DNA of 64,000 nt from positions 372,001 to 436,000 of the forward strand of contig CATKZI010000001.1 of assembly GCA_949841365.1 (NCBI GenBank), read 5' to 3'. The position numbers and the translations under genes were made by a program. Position 1 is the stretch's first letter. Each line of letters starts with the position of its first letter. This document shows, one piece after another, positions 8,538-16,487 of this stretch. The notes below the pieces were generated by a model, which did no database searches, was not told where the DNA came from, and was given only the letters and a program-made list of their open reading frames with translations. This stretch comes from an uncultured Candidatus Melainabacteria bacterium. GTDB taxonomy: Bacteria > Cyanobacteriota > Vampirovibrionia > Gastranaerophilales > Gastranaerophilaceae.

Positions 8538-9851
8538 ATGCAAAGTACAGTTGACTATACTAATATAGATAAAACAATAGCATTGATCTCTCAAGGTGAA
8601 AATGTGTTTATTACAGGACCTGCTGGTACAGGTAAGTCATTTATTTTGTCTGAATTAAAAAAGATTTTTCAGAATTATATTACATTAACAGCAACTACGG
8701 GTATTGCTTCAAGTAATATTGAAGGAATAACAATACACTCATGGAGTGGAATTCAGCAATTACAGATACCGTTTCCTCAAATATTGTGGAAATGTAATCG
8801 ACCCAATATAAAGAGTTGTAATTTATTGGTAATTGACGAAATTTCAATGTTATCAGCATTTGTTCTGGAATATTTAGATAAATTGTTTAAAATGGTGAGA
8901 AACAATAATTATCCGTTTGGTGGTATTCAAGTAATTTTCATTGGGGATTTTTTACAATTACCTCCTGTTGCAACGAAAGAAGAATGTACAGTTTATGAAA
9001 ATAAAGGTAAATATTGTTTCGAATCAAAAGTTTGGGATGAATTGAATTTAGAAACAGTTTATTTATCTAAAATTTATAGACAGAATGATATAAAATTTTG
9101 TAATATTCTTAATAATTTTAGGCACGGTTGCTTAACTGATAATGATATAAGTGTAATTAAAAATAGATATGCTTCATCTAATTTAATAGAAAATAAGTTA
9201 CATTTGTATTCTAAAAAAACAGAAGTAAAAAATTATAATAAACAACAATTAGATAAAATTAAATCACGAGAAGTATATTTTGAATCAATCGATAGAATAA
9301 ATCCCACTTTAATTAAAAATAAGCATGCTAAAGAAATACTATTAAAACGTATGGACAAAAATATTCAAGCACAAGATGTTGTTATTTTAAAAGAGGGCTG
9401 TAGAGTAATGCTTGTAAAAAATTATCCACTTCAAAATATTTATAATGGATTTTGTGGTACGGTAATTAATATTGATGAAAGTTCTGTAACTGTAAAATTT
9501 GATAATGGATATGAAAATAAATTTTATAAAGATAAATTTGATTATTATGAAAATGAAACATATATAGGTACAAGATATCAAATTCCGTTTATCTTAGCAT
9601 ATGCAATAACGATACATAAATCACAAGGTTTGACACTAGATGAAGTTGTAGTAGATTGTTCATCAGCCTTTGAATCAGGACTTGTATATGTAGCTTTAAG
9701 TCGTGTAAGGAAACTGGAAAACCTTTATATATTAGGTTTTGATGAAAGTAAAATATATGCGGATAAAAAAGTTCAAGCATTTTATAGTAATATTCTAAGA
9801 CAAAAGAATTTAGATGAAAATTATGATTCTAATCAAAAATATTATCATTAA
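8538..9851 (+). CDS. PIF1-family ATP-dependent DNA helicase
   Basis: 437 aa, superfamily 1B. Motif I is GPAGTGKS (27-34), Walker B is LLVIDEISML (97-106), then IFIGDFLQLPPV. The C-terminal end has AYAITIHKSQGLTLDEVVVD and YVALSRVRKLENLYILGF, the PIF1/RecD2-type motifs V and VI. It is strikingly more AT-rich than the recombinase gene 71 bp upstream, which suggests a separate origin. It could unwind G-quadruplexes or replication intermediates of the mobile element. It is probably a self-contained cargo gene with its own terminator downstream. Confidence 0.9.
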   Translation: MQSTVDYTNIDKTIALISQGENVFITGPAGTGKSFILSELKKIFQNYITLTATTGIASSNIEGITIHSWSGIQQLQIPFPQILWKCNRPNIKSCNLLVIDEISMLSAFVLEYLDKLFKMVRNNNYPFGGIQVIFIGDFLQLPPVATKEECTVYENKGKYCFESKVWDELNLETVYLSKIYRQNDIKFCNILNNFRHGCLTDNDISVIKNRYASSNLIENKLHLYSKKTEVKNYNKQQLDKIKSREVYFESIDRINPTLIKNKHAKEILLKRMDKNIQAQDVVILKEGCRVMLVKNYPLQNIYNGFCGTVINIDESSVTVKFDNGYENKFYKDKFDYYENETYIGTRYQIPFILAYAITIHKSQGLTLDEVVVDCSSAFESGLVYVALSRVRKLENLYILGFDESKIYADKKVQAFYSNILRQKNLDENYDSNQKYYH

Positions 9852-9942
9852 TTGCTTCTCAAACAAAGTTTTTACAATATAATCCATTTTGGACTAGGTC
9901 TCTGGTGAAGAGAGAATTTTAATAAAAATAAGCATTGAAAAA

Positions 9943-9971
9943 CAGAGAATTTTAGTAAAATAAATTCTCTG
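9943..9971 (+). terminator. Hairpin after the helicase gene
   Basis: CAGAGAATTT / AAATTCTCTG is a perfect 10-bp stem with a 9-nt loop, followed by CTTAATTTTTGTTTT. A partial direct copy of the 5' arm (AGAGAATTTTAATAAAA) lies 34 bp upstream. It is a likely terminator for the helicase gene. Confidence 0.6.
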
Positions 9972-10056
9972 CTTAATTTTTGTTTTGTAAAGTCCGCTAA
10001 TTACGGGCTTTCAACGCGTTTAAAATGGTCTTATTACACTTTTGTGGACTAAAAAA

Positions 10057-10453
10057 TGGAGACGAGGGGAGTTGAACCCCTGTCCAAAATGGATCTTAAC
10101 AAGCTTCTACGAGTGTAGATTTTCTTTATCTCGACTAATTCAGGCGAAAATCAATACCCTATAAATTAATCAAACGTTTTATTTGAAGGAAACTTTAAAC
10201 CTTGCAAGGTTATCTTGATGCATCTACCCTGCATTAATGCACTGCGTCTTGCATAATGGACCCATAAAATCGGCAAGCTGGATTCTATGAGTAGCTATAA
10301 TTAGCGACTAAGCTGCTAAAGCATAAGCTCTAGAGAAGTCTGCTTTAATTACATTGTTAGCATTTAATTTGTTTTGCTCGTTGATAACGGAGAACAGCGC
10401 TCCGACTCGCAACCTATCTCAACCGAACATCCTGTCAAATCCAAAACGTCCCC
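10057..10453 (-). ncRNA. ssrA: tmRNA
   Basis: On the minus strand the RNA starts GGGGACGTTTTGGATTTGAC. It ends with a T-loop GGTTCAACTCCCC and acceptor CGTCTCCA, with CCA added post-transcriptionally. The tag reading frame runs from 10361 down to 10308 and encodes ANNVIKADFSRAYALAA followed by TAG, ending in the expected hydrophobic ALAA degron. The ANN start resembles cyanobacterial tags. It rescues stalled ribosomes with SmpB. Its 3' end faces the mobile island, a common integration target. Confidence 0.95.
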
Positions 10454-10507
10454 ATGTATTCTTTTTTTAATGTGCTAATTATTATTATAACTTATTTTAT
10501 TCTTTTT

Positions 10508-10912
10508 TCAAGAGTGAATTTGGAAGGAGCATTTTGTACAGTGTGCTTTGGGGGTAAGAACCAAATTATCTTCCAAATCGTATGCTTTTTGTATTCTTGT
10601 AAAAAGCGGTGCGCCGCATACAGGACATTTCAAACCGCCAGCTTCATTCAGTATTAATTCTTTCAAGCTGTCGATTATCTGCTCTGATACAATATGATTA
10701 TTGAAATCTTTTTCATATTTTTTAATTTCTTCAGGTTCACAGCGTAAAATTTTAGCTAGAGTTTGACGGACTGTGACAGATAAAAACAAATCTTTTCCGG
10801 CTTCAATATCTTCAATTGTTTCTATCGGAAGATTTGATATCATAGCCAAACATTTTACAGACAAATCTAAATTTTTTCTTTTTTGTTGAATGAATTGTGC
10901 TAATGTTTTCAT
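10508..10912 (-). CDS. Xre-type HTH protein with C-terminal zinc ribbon
   Basis: 134 aa from the ATG at 10912 (MKTLAQFIQQKRKN); a GTG at 10936 would add 8 residues. Residues 1-70 form a Cro/C1-like helix-turn-helix (LSVKCLAMISNLPIETIEDI). The C-terminus has CPVCG and CTKC, a four-Cys zinc ribbon. No Shine-Dalgarno is visible. The start lies 18 bp from the terminator of the next gene, so the promoter must be squeezed into that interval or the gene depends on readthrough. A TATCTT hexamer sits 6 nt before the ATG. Function unknown, probably a transcription regulator. Confidence 0.65.
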   Translation of the reverse strand: MKTLAQFIQQKRKNLDLSVKCLAMISNLPIETIEDIEAGKDLFLSVTVRQTLAKILRCEPEEIKKYEKDFNNHIVSEQIIDSLKELILNEAGGLKCPVCGAPLFTRIQKAYDLEDNLVLTPKAHCTKCSFQIHS

Positions 10913-10929
10913 AGTTACAAGATATAACA

Positions 10930-10960
10930 AAAACACCCTCTTATATCAAGAGGGTGTTTT
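10930..10960 (-). terminator. Terminator of the gene at 10979-11938
   Basis: AAAACACCCTCTT-ATATC-AAGAGGGTGTTTT is a perfect 13-bp stem with T-rich flanks. It lies directly after the stop of the minus-strand gene that ends at 10979. Confidence 0.85.
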
Positions 10961-10978
10961 GTTTGTGTAGAAAATTGA

Positions 10979-11938
10979 TTAATACCATACATCATAATCG
11001 TAATCTTCAGGTTTAACGGGTTGTTTGAATTTACTCCAATCAGTTTCTCTTGTCCAGATTTTACAATTATCATAATCGTAATCAATCATTTCAGGTTCAC
11101 CTGTTTCCGGATTAGTATAAATTTCGCCGTTTTCATCAAGTGCAAGTACACCATAAGTGAACATACCTGCCTGCTGACCTTTGGTTAATTGACCTTGCCA
11201 TATCATATTGCCGTCTTTATCGTAAATAGTGTTTACACCCGGTTTGTTACCTCTTGCACCGTTTGAAACGATTATTGAATATTTTTGATCATATTGCCAT
11301 GGTTCGGGTTTAGCTGTTGAATTTGTTGTGCTGAATGTATATTTAATACCTTTTCCAGGTACATCCATTGCTTTTACTTGCCACCATTCTTTTTTAGGAT
11401 TTTGAGGATCGTACAAGTCAGTAACCTTAGACACATACATCATTTGACGGCTGTTGCATCCTACGCTGTCAACTTGAAATTCTGTAACTTTGTTATCGTA
11501 TTTGTTGCGGAATTTTCCTGAAACAAGAAGTACATTTTCACCGTCAACTGGTCCGTCTACTTCTGCTCCAATATTAATGAATTGATTTTTAATTGAATCA
11601 TTAACTGCCCAGTTTACTTCTCTGATAGGTGTAGTTTGGAAGATTGTATCAGGTTTGCAATTGCATCCGCCATTGTTGATAATCCAACCCCATGCTGTTG
11701 CACCGGCATGAGCTTCAGCCCAAGCATCAGCTTTTACACAGCTTGTCATTCCTGTGCCTGCTCCTGCAGCAGCACCTAAAAGCATAAGACCTGTCATCAT
11801 ATCTCGAACTGCTTTTGATGCTTTTTTAGATGCATGACTATCCATTTGAGGATATTCTGCATTATTATTTTCTTTTCTTTTTGATTTTCCTTCAAAACTT
11901 TGTTGTAAAGACACGCTATTTACTGCTTTTACGTCCAT
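10979..11938 (-). CDS. Hypothetical protein, lineage-type, with hydrophobic N-terminal segment
   Basis: 319 aa from the ATG at 11938, selected by GGAGG 6 nt upstream. It begins MDVKAVNSVSLQQSFEGK, a VNS....F.G pattern also seen at the gene starting at 53865. After a basic stretch comes a short hydrophobic Gly/Ala segment (MMTGLMLLGAAAGAGTGM) just before a Cys. It could be a membrane anchor or lipoprotein-like signal, though it sits about 55 residues in. The C-terminus is acidic and tyrosine-rich (DYDYDVWY). No family recognised. Confidence 0.55.
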   Translation of the reverse strand: MDVKAVNSVSLQQSFEGKSKRKENNNAEYPQMDSHASKKASKAVRDMMTGLMLLGAAAGAGTGMTSCVKADAWAEAHAGATAWGWIINNGGCNCKPDTIFQTTPIREVNWAVNDSIKNQFINIGAEVDGPVDGENVLLVSGKFRNKYDNKVTEFQVDSVGCNSRQMMYVSKVTDLYDPQNPKKEWWQVKAMDVPGKGIKYTFSTTNSTAKPEPWQYDQKYSIIVSNGARGNKPGVNTIYDKDGNMIWQGQLTKGQQAGMFTYGVLALDENGEIYTNPETGEPEMIDYDYDNCKIWTRETDWSKFKQPVKPEDYDYDVWY

Positions 11939-12068
11939 GTTAACCTCCAATTAGTATTTGCAAATATATAAAAAAGAAACATGTTTTTATTTGTCATATA
12001 AATTATAACAAAAACATATTTCTTTTTAAAATCATTGATATATTTGCGTTTTAGCCACTTTACAAAAG

Positions 12069-13091
12069 TTAACTGTTCGCTAATTTTTCTCTTACAAGTG
12101 TTTCAACAGTATTTAAGATGTCAGGATTTTCAGCTAAGAAATCACGGGCTTTATCTCTGCCTTGACCGAGTTTTTCTTCGTTAAAGCTGAACCATGAACC
12201 TGCTTTTTTAACGATGTCAAGGTTTACGGCAACATCTAAGATATTACCGATTTTGCAGATGCCTTTTCCGAAAATAATATCAAATTCAGCAGTTCTGAAA
12301 GGAGGTGCAACTTTATTTTTCAAAACTCTTACTCTAACGTGGTTTCCTACATCTCCGTCGTCGCCTTTAACACCTTCTGTACGTTTAATTTCCATACGAA
12401 CTGATGCGTAATATTTTAACGCATTACCACCTGTAGTTGTTTCGGGGTTTCCGTACATAACACCGATTTTCATACGTAATTGGTTGATGAAAATTACCGT
12501 AGTGTTTGTTTTTCCGATGATACCTGTTAATTTTCTGAGAGCTTTACTCATCAAACGAGCTTGCAGACCCATTTGTTGGTCTTCCATAGAGCCTTCAATT
12601 TCGGCTTTTGGAACAAGTGCTGCAACAGAGTCAACAACAACAACATCAACTGCACCTGAGCGTACAAGTTCTTCTGTAATATCAAGAGCTTGTTCACCTG
12701 TATCAGGTTGAGAAATTAATAAATCATCGATTTGAACACCGAGGTTTCTTGCATATTCAGGGTCAAGTGCGTGTTCTGCATCGACGAATGCTGCAATACC
12801 GCCTCTTTTTTGGCATTCAGCAACGATATGCTGTGCAAGAGTTGTTTTACCCGAGCTTTCAGGTCCGTAGATTTCAATAATACGACCGCGCGGAATTCCG
12901 CCGATACCGAGAGCTACGTCTAATGACAGTGCACCTGTCGGAATTGCATCAACATTAACTGTGGCTTTGTCGCCAAGTTTCATAATTGAGCCTTTACCAA
13001 AGTCTTTTTCAATTTTTTCTATTGCAAGTTTTAAGGCTTTACTTCTTTCATCAAGTGAAGAAGTTTCGGTTTCTTTATCTTTTACTGCCAT
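12069..13091 (-). CDS. recA: Recombinase RecA
   Basis: 340 aa. RecA forms filaments on single-stranded DNA, drives strand exchange and triggers the SOS response. Walker A is GPESSGKTT (76-84). Further signatures are [19 protein letters not shown], the loop-2 region [20 protein letters not shown] and [12 protein letters not shown]. Length is typical. The gene upstream (13192-13689) is co-directional; the 100-bp gap between them is mostly occupied by a dispersed repeat. I see no LexA-box-like palindrome upstream. Confidence 0.98.
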   Translation of the reverse strand: MAVKDKETETSSLDERSKALKLAIEKIEKDFGKGSIMKLGDKATVNVDAIPTGALSLDVALGIGGIPRGRIIEIYGPESSGKTTLAQHIVAECQKRGGIAAFVDAEHALDPEYARNLGVQIDDLLISQPDTGEQALDITEELVRSGAVDVVVVDSVAALVPKAEIEGSMEDQQMGLQARLMSKALRKLTGIIGKTNTTVIFINQLRMKIGVMYGNPETTTGGNALKYYASVRMEIKRTEGVKGDDGDVGNHVRVRVLKNKVAPPFRTAEFDIIFGKGICKIGNILDVAVNLDIVKKAGSWFSFNEEKLGQGRDKARDFLAENPDILNTVETLVREKLANS

Positions 13092-13124
13092 TATCTAATT
13101 CCTTATCTTATTTATAGGGTTATC

Positions 13125-13190
13125 CCTTTCGCTCGCATTAAACGGGTCTTCCGGCAATGCTCAACGCATTGACCGTACGCCCTCTGCTCG
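13125..13190 (-). repeat. Dispersed constant-arm/variable-hairpin element, copy at the 13192 gene stop
   Basis: In the sense of the neighbouring minus-strand gene it starts GCGAGCAGAGGGCG and ends AGACCCGTTTAATGCGAGC. Between the arms is the hairpin CAATGC-GTTGA-GCATTG. It begins one base after the TAA of the gene ending at 13192 and fills the gap to recA. Most positions match the insert inside rnpB, and the hairpin stem covaries with that copy (CAATGC/GCATTG against CAAAGC/GCTTTG). Confidence 0.8.
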
Positions 13191-13191
13191 C

Positions 13192-13689
13192 TTATTCCCA
13201 GATGTGCTTTTCTTTTTTTTTATAAAATCCCAAACCTACAGGTTTGTATGAATTCAAATCATTTTTAAGCTGATAAATTTCTTTGTTAAGATCAATAATT
13301 TTTTGTCTTAAAGTTTCGTTATCTGTTTTGCAGCGGATAAGTTCTACAACAACTTCGTCCATGCCTTCAAGTTTTTCGTCGATAACTTTAGAAATTCTGT
13401 TGCTTAATTTATTTTCCATCTCTTTTAAAGAGTTTAGGATATTCATGATTGCTGAAGGCTGTTTTAAATCAGCTTTTACAGGGGGCATAGATGCGCCTTT
13501 CATTGCCTGAACTTTTCTCAGATTTTTCACTTCATCATAGGAAAAATAAGTTTGTCCTTTGCTGTTTTTGCGAGGTAAAATTGATGCACGTTTGCACAAT
13601 TCAACAATCTCTTTATTGTCTGTTTTTAGAATACTTCTCACTTCTTGAGGAGATAAAGTTTTTCCCTCTAACTCTTGTTCTAATATCAT
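13192..13689 (-). CDS. Hypothetical protein with MerR-like HTH and coiled coil
   Basis: 165 aa. Residues 10-55 (LSPQEVRSILKTDNKEIVEL, then YFSYDEVKNLRKV) look like a winged-helix MerR/excisionase-type domain. Residues about 80-145 are heptad-rich (ENKLSNRISKVIDEKLEG, LRQKIIDLNKEIYQLKNDL), indicating a coiled-coil dimer. It precedes recA in the same direction. A DNA-binding or nucleoid role is plausible but unproven. The stop codon abuts a dispersed repeat. Confidence 0.55.
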   Translation of the reverse strand: MILEQELEGKTLSPQEVRSILKTDNKEIVELCKRASILPRKNSKGQTYFSYDEVKNLRKVQAMKGASMPPVKADLKQPSAIMNILNSLKEMENKLSNRISKVIDEKLEGMDEVVVELIRCKTDNETLRQKIIDLNKEIYQLKNDLNSYKPVGLGFYKKKEKHIWE

Positions 13690-13823
13690 TTATTTTTATC
13701 CCTTAAAATTTCTCCACTTATATTTTATTTTATATACAAAAAAAAGACAAATATTTTCACAATCTTGTAACATCACTTAATATAAAAAATTTTATGTTAT
13801 AATAAAGGAAAAAGGCTGGTGAA

Positions 13824-14564
13824 ATGATGAAAAAATTTTTATTGTCGATTGCATTATTAATGTCTGTACTTCCGGTTTGTGCCGTTAATTGGGAGATGAT
13901 TGATACAGATATTCCTAATTTAAGTTTGTATATTGATACTGATTCCTTGATGTACATAAATAATGATGAATGTTATTATGCAATTCGATTTAAAGAGGAT
14001 GATAAGCCTGAAAAATTTGCATATTTAAAATCAAACTCGGCAACAAATTATATCGGTGTAATCCAAACGGGCGAATACGGACTTGATCCATACAAACCTC
14101 AAGTTGTTTTTAGAAATGCTCATGTATTTATGAAACCGATAAAAGAAAATTCTTTTTTAAGTTATGCTCATGAATATTCTACAACAAGACAGGAGGCAGA
14201 AAGTCTTGCACAAGAAACCCCCACACTTAGAGATAACAATGTAAAGCCTGTATCTTATACACTGGCAAATAATTTTAAAGATTATACAACCCGAACAAGT
14301 TATATTTTGTCGGAAAACTGGAATCCTCCTGCATCAGGCAGAAACACTCAGGCAACAATTGTTTTGACTATCGGAGTTGACGGCAGTTTGCAGAATTACA
14401 AATTTACAAAATCATCAGGGGATGAAGCGACAGACCGTTCGATTATCAGTGCTGTCGAACAAACTGTACCGTTTATGCAGTTTCCGAGAGTTGCATCAAG
14501 TACAGAGCCTGCAAATTTCCAATTTATATTTGATTATAAGTGGTTTACAAAATCAGTTCATTAA
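13824..14564 (+). CDS. Exported protein with TonB-like C-terminal domain
   Basis: 246 aa. A signal peptide (MMKKFLLSIALLMSVLPVCA) is followed by a middle region of unknown fold. The C-terminal 85 residues (ILSENWNPP, ATIVLTIGVDGSLQNYKF, then SIISAVEQTVPFMQFP) match the TonB/TolA C-terminal domain. There is no N-terminal proline-rich energy-transducing region, so it is unlikely to be a true TonB and more likely a periplasmic protein reusing the domain. TTATAATAAAGG at 13797 supplies a -10. Confidence 0.7.
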   Translation: MMKKFLLSIALLMSVLPVCAVNWEMIDTDIPNLSLYIDTDSLMYINNDECYYAIRFKEDDKPEKFAYLKSNSATNYIGVIQTGEYGLDPYKPQVVFRNAHVFMKPIKENSFLSYAHEYSTTRQEAESLAQETPTLRDNNVKPVSYTLANNFKDYTTRTSYILSENWNPPASGRNTQATIVLTIGVDGSLQNYKFTKSSGDEATDRSIISAVEQTVPFMQFPRVASSTEPANFQFIFDYKWFTKSVH

Positions 14565-14591
14565 AAAAGAACCCTTTAAGGGTTCTTTTTT
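14563..14591. terminator. Bidirectional terminator between the TonB-like gene and rpmB
   Basis: AAAAAAGAACCC-TTTAA-GGGTTCTTTTTT is a 12-bp perfect stem with A and T tracts on its two sides. It serves the convergent genes on both strands. Confidence 0.88.
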
Positions 14592-14608
14592 AATTGATTT
14601 TAGTTTAA

Positions 14609-14800
14609 TTAAACAGCTTTAGTTACTTTACCTGCTCTCAAGCAAGATGTGCAAACTTTAATTCTCTTAACTGTACCGTTCATGTTAACTTTTACTGATT
14701 GTAAGTTAGGTTCTTGTGTATGAACGATTTGTTTATGCGAGAAAGTTAATTTTGCTGCTTTAATCGGTTTTTTACCGCATATTTCACATTGTTTTGACAT
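14609..14800 (-). CDS. rpmB: 50S ribosomal protein L28
   Basis: 63 aa with the L28 pattern: SKQCEICGKKPI, KQIVHTQEPNLQSVKVN, then RIKVCTSCLRAGKV. It carries two CxxC pairs, so it is the zinc-binding form. AAAAGGAATAAAATT precedes the ATG. Confidence 0.95.
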   Translation of the reverse strand: MSKQCEICGKKPIKAAKLTFSHKQIVHTQEPNLQSVKVNMNGTVKRIKVCTSCLRAGKVTKAV

Positions 14801-14895
14801 AATTTTATTCCTTTTCTAGCTAGTTCGTATAACAACATAATATATTAAAAATCGTAAAAATCAAGAACCATGTTAAAAATAGTTAAGTTGTGCGA

Positions 14896-15047
14896 GGCAC
14901 TGAAAAATCCAAAAATGACAAATTTTTGAGATTTTTTAGTGCCGACCTAAGGTGTGTGAGGCGCAGTATGTGTGCGGGATAGCACACAATTGCGCCGAAA
15001 CCGTTCCCGGGAGTTTGCGAGAAAAATTTTAATTTTTCCGCAAACTC
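14896..15047. repeat. Array of three consecutive hairpins in a 305-bp gene-free stretch
   Basis: Hairpin A (14896-14943) is closed by GGCACT/AGTGCC. Hairpin B (14960-14996) has GGCGCA/TGCGCC outside GTGTGC/GCACAC. Hairpin C (15011-15047) has GAGTTTGCG/CGCAAACTC enclosing GAAAAATT/AATTTTTC. A and B are each preceded by GTGYGA. No ORF or known RNA is recognised. It could be a REP-like or MITE-like element, or a structured leader of the LysM gene at 15106. Confidence 0.6.
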
Positions 15048-15105
15048 ACTTGTATAAAAAATATGCTTATGATATATTATTTACACGAAAGATTAGGGAA
15101 ATAGC

Positions 15106-15645
15106 ATGAAAAGTTCAACTATCAGAAGATCAAATTTATCTAAGGAAAAAATGGCTGTATTGGAAGCTTTATCAAAATACAGACATGAAGCATACAACGA
15201 TTCTGTCGGAGTTTATGTAAGACCAAACAGAGAAAAAGAATTGGATTTGCTCTGGCAAAATTTTAATATTAACAAAAAATCGGAAAAATCTCCTAATGTT
15301 TATATGACAGCAGGTTTTGTTGCCGGTGCGGTTGTGATGCTTATTTTAACAGTTCTGATAAGTTTTACTGTACGCGGGATTAATTCTGTCAGAGAAAATG
15401 CGGTTGCTCCCGTTAAAAAAGAAAAGTTGAGTTTAAGCTTTATTCCTTCATCACAAAAAACAGATGAAGAAATTTCTTCAAATGAAATTTATACTGTTCA
15501 AGAAGGCGATACTATGGAAGCAATTTTAGTAAGATTTTACGGTTCTTACAGTAAAGAAAAAGAATCACTTGTTTTGAAAACAAACAATATGACAAATCCG
15601 AATAAGCTTTCAATAGGACAACAGTTGACAATTCCATTGGAATAA
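15106..15645 (+). CDS. Membrane-anchored LysM domain protein
   Basis: 179 aa. A cytoplasmic N-terminus of about 65 residues is followed by one transmembrane helix (VYMTAGFVAGAVVMLILTVL, about 65-88). A C-terminal LysM domain follows (IYTVQEGDTMEAILVRFYG, then NPNKLSIGQQLTIP). The LysM domain would bind peptidoglycan outside the membrane. The long basic N-terminus is unusual for a simple LysM anchor. AGGGAAATAGC precedes the ATG. Confidence 0.82.
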   Translation: MKSSTIRRSNLSKEKMAVLEALSKYRHEAYNDSVGVYVRPNREKELDLLWQNFNINKKSEKSPNVYMTAGFVAGAVVMLILTVLISFTVRGINSVRENAVAPVKKEKLSLSFIPSSQKTDEEISSNEIYTVQEGDTMEAILVRFYGSYSKEKESLVLKTNNMTNPNKLSIGQQLTIPLE

Positions 15646-15672
15646 AAAAGCGGGTTTAAAACCCGCTTTTTT
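15644..15672. terminator. Bidirectional terminator between the LysM gene and the prepilin gene
   Basis: AAAAAGCGGGTTT / AAACCCGCTTTTT is a near-perfect inverted repeat with A/T tracts on both sides. It overlaps the end of the minus-strand prepilin gene and follows the LysM stop directly. Confidence 0.88.
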
Positions 15673-16414
15673 AATATTCCATTTTCCAACCATCATCAAT
15701 AATTTTGCCAACAAAATTGAAAACATCTGATGTTTTAAATGTATCTTTATTGTAATCGTCAAATATGTTTCCATTTCTGTCTATATGGAAGTTAAAGTAA
15801 TCTCTGCCGTAAATATTTGGTCCTTGCTTTCCGTTTATATCAAATTCAAAACTGATAACAGAACCGGCGTGCATTTCGTGTCCATGAACATTGTTTTCTT
15901 CATTATTCTCATCTTCTATAGCATCTAAATGTGCCGTATCAACACAAATTGCAGTTCCGTCTGCAATAACAGCTGTTACCCCGCATTGCCATTCCTTTAC
16001 CTTATTAATTCCGGAACCGTCAATTGTTTTATATTCATCCGCGAAACAAGGTGCATAACTGCCATTGCAGTCTTTGACGACTTTAAAGTAACCGTTTATA
16101 AAACTCTTCATTCCGCTAATACTGTTTCTCAAAGGTGTTTCTCCAAGGTTAACAGCTTTATTATCGTTTACATAAAGTTCAATTGCTTGTGATGTTATAT
16201 TATAAAACTTATGCAATTGCGTTACATAAACCTGACGCTGGTGATTTTTAACCAGTGTTGGTAAAGTCATTGCCGAAACTACCCCGATAATACCGAGAGT
16301 TACAAGAACTTCTGCAAGTGTAAAAGCCAAGCGTGCCGCTTGACCCGACACTCGGGTTTCGCAAAAATCCCCTAACTCACTTGTTATAAGTACATTCTGT
16401 TGGGGGGGGGGCAA
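15671..16414 (-). CDS. Type IV prepilin-like protein, apparently out of frame at a poly-C tract
   Basis: About 247 aa if read from a TTG at 16414. FTLAEVLVTLGIIGVVSAMT is the prepilin cleavage site and hydrophobic helix. A DINGKQGPN motif appears later, as in other pilins of this window. The only start with a good Shine-Dalgarno (TGGAGG, 8 nt) is ATG 16437. From there the 10-C tract at 16402-16411 shifts the frame into a quick TAA; 11 or 8 Cs would join it to the pilin frame. The leader is unusually long because two tandem hairpins (16328-16357) are embedded before FTLAE. It is either a phase-variable pilin or a broken one. Confidence 0.75.
   Translation of the reverse strand: MPPPQQNVLITSELGDFCETRVSGQAARLAFTLAEVLVTLGIIGVVSAMTLPTLVKNHQRQVYVTQLHKFYNITSQAIELYVNDNKAVNLGETPLRNSISGMKSFINGYFKVVKDCNGSYAPCFADEYKTIDGSGINKVKEWQCGVTAVIADGTAICVDTAHLDAIEDENNEENNVHGHEMHAGSVISFEFDINGKQGPNIYGRDYFNFHIDRNGNIFDDYNKDTFKTSDVFNFVGKIIDDGWKMEY
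16328..16357. repeat. Two adjacent perfect hairpins inside the prepilin leader
   Basis: CAAGCG-TGC-CGCTTG (16328-16342) abuts ACCCGA-CAC-TCGGGT (16343-16357). The first hairpin and its flank resemble the GTGGCGGGT-type repeat at 22065, 29213 and 48166. The segment encodes the CETRVSGQAARLA part of the leader, just upstream of FTLAE. Confidence 0.7.
16402..16411. repeat. Homopolymer tract of ten G (C on the coding strand)
   Basis: A run of 10 G in an AT-rich genome, 26 nt inside the predicted start of a prepilin gene. It sits between the best ribosome site and the pilin frame, the geometry of slipped-strand contingency loci. The run could also be miscounted in the assembly. Confidence 0.9.
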
Positions 16415-16487
16415 TTCTTAGTAATAAATCTTAACATGTAAAATACCTCCATTTACATGTCTATTATTTGTTATTTTGGAGTATTTG

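Noticed and set aside
9985-10010. A short stem AAAGTCCG/CGGGCTTT as a tRNA remnant beside ssrA
   Set aside because: No T-loop or acceptor can be assembled around it; it is probably just a small hairpin.
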